Below, in pieces: positions 56,301 through 64,000 of a stretch of DNA of 64,000 nt. Made by a program: the position numbers and the translations under genes. The stretch comes from Trichoderma breve. Taxonomy: Eukaryota > Ascomycota > Sordariomycetes > Hypocreales > Hypocreaceae. The stretch covers positions 4,774,001 through 4,838,000 of the forward strand of contig NC_079232.1 in the NCBI RefSeq assembly GCF_028502605.1, read 5' to 3'. Below the pieces are notes generated by a model, which worked only from the letters and a program-made list of their open reading frames with translations, made no database searches and had not been told where the DNA came from. Position 1 is the stretch's first letter. Every line of letters begins with the position of its first letter.

Positions 56301-57012
56301 CATCCTCCAACGGAATACTACATACAAGTCATGAGAGCGGCGTACATGTATAGATATCGTTACCGAAACCGGCAGCTTACCATTCGACCATAATTTGTAT
56401 GTCTAGCCGGTTTGGAGTCAAGGTTTCTCGAAGCCTTCTTTTCCCCAGATTATTCCAGGGTAGCAATGGCCCAGTGCCTTCCACATCGCACACCATTTCT
56501 TATACGAGTTCGTATACGAGTACGATGCCGCTTACTGCATTGTTACAGCCTTCTTTTGAACAAGCAACCATCTCTTTGATCCTTTTCCTACGATGGTTTT
56601 TGTCAAAGTGATTCATGCTGCACAAGGGACCATGCACATAAGACCGTAGATCCACTACTCCGTAGAAGGCTACCTATTAGGTAGTATAAAGCCTTTTATA
56701 TCCATATATATATTGTATGTAGCATTGATGCTGATAAACTTGCAGATTTTGAAACCGCAAAGGATCAGCTGGATATCAGCTTGAACAATTCTCCTTGCCA
56801 TCGTGGTTATTACGCATTGGCACCTGGTTCCAACTGCATGCACTCTAGATATTTTGAAGCTAAGGACCATTACAGCAGCACATGTAACCCCGGCATTCTA
56901 TTCCATCTTCTATCGCCGTATTATTCGAGATGAAACAAGACGCACGTTTTGTCGAATTCGCTCGCTCTTCGTATTATGAACCTCCGCCACCATCGTATTC
57001 GTATCAAATCCA
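53370..57012. other. Gene-poor spacer, about 3.6 kb
   Basis: No open frame here has recognisable similarity. It holds one TACTCCGTA (56656-56664) and a doubled TATACGAGT motif at about 56500-56522. The part next to 53370 should carry the acetyltransferase promoter. Nothing else can be supported. Confidence 0.45.
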
Positions 57013-57940
<928 letters not shown>

Positions 57941-58769
57941 AGCTGCTTGTTGTTGCGTAGAGTCGAATTGACTTCTAAAGAGCCTCGCAATAGAAAAGAA
58001 CGCTTCAGCCTTGAGTGGCGATGGGTATCAAGATTAAATATGAAATGAAATTATGCCCCAACCAACAATGCGGAAAAGGAAAAGCCCCTCTATCTTGGGA
58101 TGGACCCCTGGCTGCCTCGTGGGGCTAAACTGGGCGAATACGATTGGCTGCCCGATTTTGCAGTCAGGCTCTAAATTCCAACAGGCACGGCTCAGCAGGC
58201 TCTGGCTGCTACAGTATGAGCAATGAATGTTATGGATGTTGTAGGTGCAAGATGTTCCTTCTTGCTATTCTTTTCTCTTGTCATATTCTTGTACAGGAAC
58301 TGTTGAAATCAGTTTATCAATATCTGTATGTTCACCATTTATATCCGTAGAAATGGCTTGTTCACACTCATCTTAATTCCAAGCACAGAGCACATCTGCG
58401 GTTACCAGGTATGCACATTCGCATAGTGGCCAAATGAGGCCCTAGACTCCGCCAATCCGGGCTCAGGCACATGCGCCCCGTTCATGGTAGCGTCCAGGTA
58501 CAAAGGGAAAGTACCTACAGATGGGCTCTCCGTACTTGGCATCTCGAAGCTTCGTCACTCACTGCACTGCTCCTTTGTCCTGCGCCCGTTCACTCACTTC
58601 CCTCTGTTGCGGCCGTTTTCGCGATTCGCGAGTTCTTTGCGTAGTGCTTGGTATCCTGCTATTCCGCATTCGCTTTTTTGGCTGCGACCAGCGATTGGAG
58701 TTGCGTGTCGAACTCGTTGATTGAACCAACCCCCCGAATCTCCAACCCTCGGATCCGAGCTCCGAAACG
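57941..58769. promoter_or_regulatory. Shared upstream region IDI1 / END3
   Basis: Divergent spacer of 829 bases. No gene and no site recognised with confidence. Confidence 0.4.
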
Positions 58770-60122
58770 ATGGCTCCTCCACCCAAGATCGAGCAGAAGG
58801 AAATTGAAACATACTGGAATATCTTCGTGGACAGGACAGGAGGAGGACAGTTCCTTACTGGTGAACAGGCCGCGCCCGTCCTCAAGAACAGCGGCCTTCG
58901 CGATGACCAGCTGGAAAAGGTCTGGGACCTGGCCGACGTCGACAACGATGGAAACCTAGACTTTGAGGAGTTTTGCGTCGCTATGCGACTCATCTTTGAT
59001 ATCCTCAACGGGGTAAGCTACTTCTACTGCGTGGCCTGTGACGCGTCCCCAGCGGGCTGGATTAGAGACTGACCAACTTGTTCGCGCGCGCCAGGAGTTT
59101 GCCGATGTACCAAAGACGCTCCCCGACTGGATGATTCCCGAGTCGAAAGCCCATCTTGTGCAGGCAACTAAAGCCATCACGGGGAAGCAGCCGCAGTTTG
59201 AACAAGTCGAGGACGAGGACGATACCCCTGGCCTGAAAGATGGATTTGAGTGGTATATGAAGCCGGAAGACAAGGCCAAGTACGAGCAGATATATCAGGA
59301 GAGCCGAGATATGCGAGGAGAAGTATCATGTAAGACGCCCCCCTTTCCCTGTTTCTATTTGGCTTGGACGGATGCGACAGAGATTGACCGGATTTTGCAG
59401 TCACTTCCCTCGAAGACCTCTATGAGTCGTTGGACGTCCCTGATACCGATATTCGATCTGCCTGGAACCTTATCAACCCATCTGCCTCATCAAGCATCAA
59501 CAAGGACGCATGCCTTGCATTTCTTCACATTCTAAACAACCGACATGAGGGCTTCCGAATTCCCCGCACAGTACCTGCCTCACTGCGGTCGAGCTTTGAG
59601 CGCAACCAAATCGATTACCAAGTCGACAACCAAAGAGGCGGAGTGTCATCACGGTGGGCTACCAAGGCAGATGACTCTACAGCGACAGGACGCAAGGCCA
59701 AGTTCGGTGACCAATACTTGACAAGACTCGGACGCAGCGGTTTCAAGACGGCAGGTACCGACTTCTCGACGGAGAAGACGGAGGATTGGGAGGAAGTGAG
59801 GCTCAAGCGCCAACTGCAGGACCTAGAGGACAAGATGAAGAAGGTCGAAGAAATTGCAGAGAGGCGGAAGGGCGGCAAACGTGATTCTAAGCCGGCGCTC
59901 GTCAAGCGAGAGCTGGATCAACTTCTTGACTACAAGCGAAGGGAGCTGAGAGATTTGGAAGAGGGCAAGGGCAAAAGTGCCGTTGGTGGAAACTTGAAGA
60001 GCATATCGGATGACTTGGAGACGGTTCGTGAGCAAGTGGATGGTCTAGAAGCGCATTTGAGGTCTCGAGAGCAAATTCTGGAGCAGCTGCAGAGAGAGAT
60101 TGAGGACGAGAAGAGGGGTTGA
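58770..60122 (+). CDS. end3: END3, EH-domain endocytosis / actin-patch protein
   Basis: Part of the Pan1-Sla1-End3 complex that links clathrin endocytic sites to actin. Exons are 58770-59012, 59095-59329 and 59401-60122 (399 residues). The first EH domain has an EF-hand loop [13 protein letters not shown] at about residues 57-69, after [21 protein letters not shown] second EH-like region follows ([20 protein letters not shown]). The C-terminal third is a coiled coil ([20 protein letters not shown] and [20 protein letters not shown]) for complex assembly. Gene order and length fit fungal END3. Confidence 0.94.
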
Positions 60123-60757
60123 GTAGTTGGAGATTGATGGCGGAATCTGAGGGTACCTTTGCTTCGGTGGTTGTTTTTGCGCGTGGACCAGACAGCGAGA
60201 TTGGTTGATTAATGGTTTACCGGTATATAAATGTACATGTATAGATGAGGTTGTAATCAAGGTGAAGTTTAATTTCAAGACTGCTTACGAGACGAGCAGA
60301 CGGACAGGCTTGGATCCGACCTGGCCTCGCCTCACGCGTACAAGCACCTTTTTGGTCCAAACCTAGACTCCACGAGTACGAGATTCTGTAATATTGCTTC
60401 CTACTCAACTCAAAGCGTTGCGTCCATGTGAGCTGCTGTATAATGCTCCTAGGCGCCCATATTCATAGTAGTACCAGGAATACTGCAGATGCCTCCAACA
60501 TGTGATTCTGCCGGTCTGTACGTGACCCTCAACAAGCCAATCGCAAAGCCCCAACAAAGCGTTCATGCTCGTCATTTGCCCCTCCTTTCCCCCCTTATAA
60601 ACTGCTACCTTAGTCCAGCTCGGCTTTACCCCGCTGTCCAGGACCAAAGCTACCTACCTCTACAAAGAAGCTTTCTTTTCCTTATCAGACCACTTTCTCT
60701 CTCTATCACTACACCACCAAGAATTAAAAACCAACAAACCGAAAAACTCAAGTCGTC
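60123..60757. promoter_or_regulatory. Intergenic region upstream of the acyl-CoA-binding protein gene
   Basis: END3 3' flank followed by a CT-rich promoter-like stretch (60570-60720) that includes a TATAAAC box. No other gene seen. Confidence 0.5.
60596..60602 (+). promoter_or_regulatory. Candidate TATA box of the acyl-CoA-binding protein gene
   Basis: TATAAAC lies 156-162 bases before the ATG and is followed by pyrimidine-rich DNA, a usual arrangement in highly expressed fungal genes. Confidence 0.4.
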
Positions 60758-61250
60758 ATGTCGCACCCAGAGTCCCCCGAATTTCTCCAGGCCCAGCAGG
60801 CCACTGAGGCTTTCACCACGAAGCCTACCAACGACGAGCTCCTTCGCCTCTACGGTACGCGACGATCCCTTGGAATTCCATGGCGTGCTTGAGCTGGGTA
60901 GCTGAAGGCAGCTTTGAAAAGTACATGGGTTTATGAGGATTGCAATGTGTTGACTTATTTTGTATAGCTCTTTTCAAGATCGGCAAGGGCTTCGACTTGG
61001 AGTCGGCTCCCAAGCCTGGAATGTTCGACATGAAGGTACGTTGCGTAACGAGAAACTCTCCCCATTGTCTCTCTCATCTTTGCACTCCTCTTGTATGCGT
61101 TCATGGTACTGACGTATGATTGTGATGCAGGGCAAGGCCAAGTACAACGCGTGGAAGGCCGCTGTAGAGGAGGAGGGCATCACCGACCCCGAGGAGGCAC
61201 AGAAGAAGTACGTTGAGTTTGTCGAGGGGCTTAAGTCCAAATACACCTGA
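60758..61250 (+). CDS. acb1: Acyl-CoA-binding protein (ACBP)
   Basis: Small soluble carrier of long-chain acyl-CoA esters. Exons are 60758-60854, 60968-61035 and 61131-61250 (94 residues). The family layout is present: FLQAQQATEAFTTKPTNDEL, LLRLYALFKIGKGFD, then PKPGMFDMKGKAKYNAWKAA and a C-terminal helix KKYVEFVEGLKSKYT. The usual KQAT after YALF is replaced by KIG, a variation seen in fungal members as I recall. The two junctions fall at the conserved LY|ALFK and MK|GKAKY positions. Confidence 0.93.
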
Positions 61251-62091
61251 TTTCGACAAGACTCGAGATTGAATTAGAAGAAGGCACGCTGCGAGTAATA
61301 CATGTTGCTAGAGACGCATGGCTTTTGGGATAGAATGCCTGTTAGCATGAAGAATAAATAAACAAACTGTTCAAGAAGAGAATGTCTCCGCATTGTCCTG
61401 GGGTGGCCGTAATGGATTGTGGCCATTCTTATGATGATCAATCTGATATTCGAATCGCATTGACGCCTCGATTAGCTTAGCAGGTCATGTTTTGCCTAGC
61501 TGTCAGTAGCATGTGCCGTTTCCCATTGTAACAACTGGAAGCTTTTTGTAGTTTATCACGAAAGCTGGCCGTGGCCCTGCGTGACAATGACTGCACTATG
61601 TATGTAGATAGTCCATGGAGAGTCAATCGCATTGCCTGGAGGTGGCCTTTAGAGGTGCATATACTGCATACCATTTGCAGAGAAAGCCGGCGAGCTACTA
61701 GGTTCCTGTAGGTAGCCTGCGCTGACCCTACTCTTACATGCACTCTTGCATCAGTTCAAACAAGCTTCTTGTCCTACGATGCAGCATTCACAGCTATTGC
61801 ATATAAACCTATCCGATAGTATAAATAGTATAAGATATCATCTAGACATTGAAGCCATCGCCCGAAATGGCAGGTTCAACAAAAGGACTGCTTCCAAACC
61901 CCAATGCGGAGTAGAGCTGGACCGATGCATTATGCAATATTAGCCAGCGAATCCTTCAGCCCCCCCCTTAGGGCCTAACCGCTCCTCATACATATTTCAC
62001 CCCGTTCTCCTCATTCATCCTCTTCCCCCTTCAACTTCAACTTCAGCGGCTTGCCCCTTCTCATCTTCATATCTTATTGGTTTTGCATACT
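61251..62091. other. Intergenic region upstream of the ABCC gene
   Basis: 3' flank of the acyl-CoA-binding protein gene and ABCC promoter. The stretch from 61950 to 62080 is CT-rich. No gene seen. Confidence 0.45.
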
Positions 62092-64000
62092 ATGAATATA
62101 TCAACTCCCCTTTGCGCTCCCACTGCGGATGCAGCGTTCGGCCCTGTTGTCGACGCGGCGTGTCGTGATGGGTTCGATTTCACTCTTGTCTTTGAGCAAT
62201 CCATCTTTGTCCTTCTTCCCGCGTCGCTGCTTGTCCTCGCGGCGCCTCTGCGACTCATTCAGCTACGGAAATCGCCAATCAAAGTTGTCGATCACGTATC
62301 GCGCGTGATCAAATTGGTAAGTCATAAATCTACCCGTATCCTCCCTTTCGGTGGTCTTCCTTGATCGATGGCCGAGAGCTTGAGAATTAACAAAACACGC
62401 GTCTGCCCCTCTTTTGAATCACAGTCTGTTGTAGGTTGTCTTGCAGCTCTTCAGCTTGTTCTGATCGCCCTTTGGGCAACCCATGATGGGCCTGCGCGTT
62501 TGAACAGTGTGTCTGTTGCTGCTGCCTGTGTCTCCTTTGCCTCTAGCCTCATGTCCTGTGCCCTCTCGTATTTTGAACATGGCAGATCCCTTGGTCCCTC
62601 GTCGCTGCTGAATGTCTTCTTACTCGTATCTCTGCTGCTCGACGCTGCTGTTTTACGAACCGTGTGGCTGTCCCTCTCCACAGTAGCTGCCAGTGCGTCC
62701 ATCCGGGCTGTTCTTACAGCTTCGTTTGGTCTCAAGACGGCGCTGCTCGTGCTTGAGGCAAGAGAAAAGTCGGGCCACGTTGTTGGCCGACAGACTCTCG
62801 CCCCGGAAGAGACATCCGGTCTGTATAGCCGGGCCGTGTTTGCATGGGTTGCGCCGTTACTCCGGACCGGATTCCAGCGCCTGCTTCGGCCGGCCGACTT
62901 GTTTCCGCTCGATGAGAAGATGAGTTCGTCAGGACTGAACGAGAGGTTTTGGTGGCATTGGCGAAAAGGTTGGTGTTTTCTTCTTTCCCCCTCAAACCCC
63001 ATTAGATAGTCGTAAACAAAATACAATACAAACCTAAAAACAAATAAATTAAAACCGTAGAAGCTCGCTGAGCTACATCCTGTCGGAGTCCGTCGTTACT
63101 AACATGGCGAAACCGGTTTCTGTCCAGCATCTCCCTCGACTCAGGCGAACAAGCATCGCCTTATCCTCTGCTGCATCGTCACTCTTCGCTCTGCCATCAT
63201 CTCTGTTATTGTCCCTCGGCTATTTCTCCTTGCCTTTACCATATGCCAGCCTTTGGTCTTGACCCGCTTTCTCGGCTTTCTCAACGATGAGACGCAATCG
63301 GTGAACGTTGGTTACGGGCTCATTGGAGCTTATGGACTCGTTTACCTGGGCATCGCGGCCACGCAGGCGCTGTACTGGCATCAAAATGGCCGCTGTGTGA
63401 CGATGCTCCGGGGAGTCCTTGTCTCGGCTGTATTTTCCAAGGTCACCGAAGTGAGCATCGTTGCGGTTGACGATTCTGCCGCATTGACTCTCATGTCTTC
63501 CGATGTAAGTCGAATTCGCTTGCCACCTACCACTCAATGTCTTCTAACTGATACGCTCACATTTTACTACTGTAAAAGGTCGACGTCATTGGCCGTGCTA
63601 TGAGACAAATTCACGAATTCTGGGCCAACGTCTTTCAGATTGCAATTGCGACCTGGCTTTTGAGCAAGCAGATTGGGTATGCAGCAGCAGGGCCCATAAT
63701 CGTCTCTGTTCTTTCGCTGGGAGCGACCATGTTTGTCTCGCCACTTGCGCAAAGGTATCAGGTCGGTTGGCTTGAGAAGACCCAGAAGCGAGTTGGTAAG
63801 TCCCAAAGACGCTGAATAACATCTTGAATTCATCCTATTTCTATGTTTTCTATGTGACATTTTGTGCACAAAAGCTCACGTATACAGGCATAACTTCTGC
63901 CATGATTGGCCACATCAAGAGTATCAAAATGTCTGGTCTCTCCAAACACTTTTCCGACACCATTGCTACTCTTCGCGTCCAAGAAATCACCGCATCCAAG
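62092..64000 (+). CDS. ABCC (MRP-type) ABC transporter, 5' part only
   Basis: Runs off the right edge. Exons are 62092-62316, 62425-62968, 63128-63504, 63579-63795 and 63888-64000+; all phases agree. The N-terminus (ISTPLCAPTADAAFGPVVDA, then FTLVFEQSIFVLLPASLLVL) and following hydrophobic helices form the extra TMD0 of long ABCC proteins. The L0 linker has SGLYSRAVFAWVAPLLRTGF and the acidic LFPLDEKMSS. TMD1 begins near LILCCIVTLRSAIISVIVPR and includes the LTRFLGFLND, LRGVLVSAVFSKV and DVIGRAMRQIHEFWANVFQI blocks. No nucleotide-binding domain is inside the window. Many fungal ABCC genes of this subtype lie near secondary-metabolite genes, but the substrate is unknown. Confidence 0.9.

Overview
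This window is nuclear DNA from a filamentous ascomycete. The genes have short introns (about 42-180 nt, with CTAAC-type branch points and GTRNGT donors). The proteins read as Pezizomycotina orthologues. The gene set and the frequent intergenic TACGGAGTA/TACGAGTA words suggest Sordariomycetes, probably Hypocreales and possibly Trichoderma-like. The genus is an inference. No tRNA, rRNA, CRISPR array, intact transposon or biosynthetic gene cluster was found.

Layout. 0.6-13.2 kb: aspartate aminotransferase (-), syntaxin-18/Ufe1 SNARE (-), a DHA1-type MFS exporter (+), EMC4 (-) and beta-adaptin (+). 13.2-16.9 kb: a spacer with one possible coding remnant. 16.9-31.3 kb: a dense block with a CaaX-ended membrane-anchored ubiquitin-fold protein (+), UMP1 (-), a soluble tandem ABC ATPase like yeast YDR061W (+), a small DUF202 membrane protein (+), a type II membrane glycosyltransferase-like protein (-), the Rpl5/Rpl11 symportin SYO1 (+) and the mismatch-repair protein MLH1 (-). 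32.7-35.0 kb: a Zn2Cys6 regulator with a PAS-like region (-). 35.0-46.9 kb: almost 12 kb with no convincing gene. 46.9-53.4 kb: peroxisomal Lon (-), RPA2 (+) and a GNAT acetyltransferase (-). 53.4-57.0 kb: a second spacer. 57.0-64.0 kb: isopentenyl-diphosphate isomerase (-), END3 (+), acyl-CoA-binding protein (+) and the 5' part of an ABCC transporter (+) that runs off the window.

Most genes are unrelated housekeeping functions (secretion, endocytosis, proteostasis, DNA maintenance, lipid metabolism). Several lie in divergent pairs with shared upstream DNA: EMC4/beta-adaptin, UMP1/ABC ATPase, glycosyltransferase/SYO1, Lon/RPA2 and IDI1/END3. No operon-like logic is expected or seen.

The most unusual points are: (1) an 8-nt internal micro-exon that supplies the third zinc-binding cysteine of the Zn2Cys6 factor; (2) start codons cut off by introns in UMP1 (3-nt coding exon) and RPA2 (4-nt coding exon); (3) a strong excess of the 9-mer TACGGAGTA/TACTCCGTA and of the related TACGAGTA/TACTCGTA, all outside genes and densest in the 12-kb desert upstream of the regulator; (4) an MluI cell-cycle box just upstream of RPA2. 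Exon borders were worked out by hand from splice consensus, reading frame and remembered family conservation. Every multi-exon model given keeps a whole reading frame.
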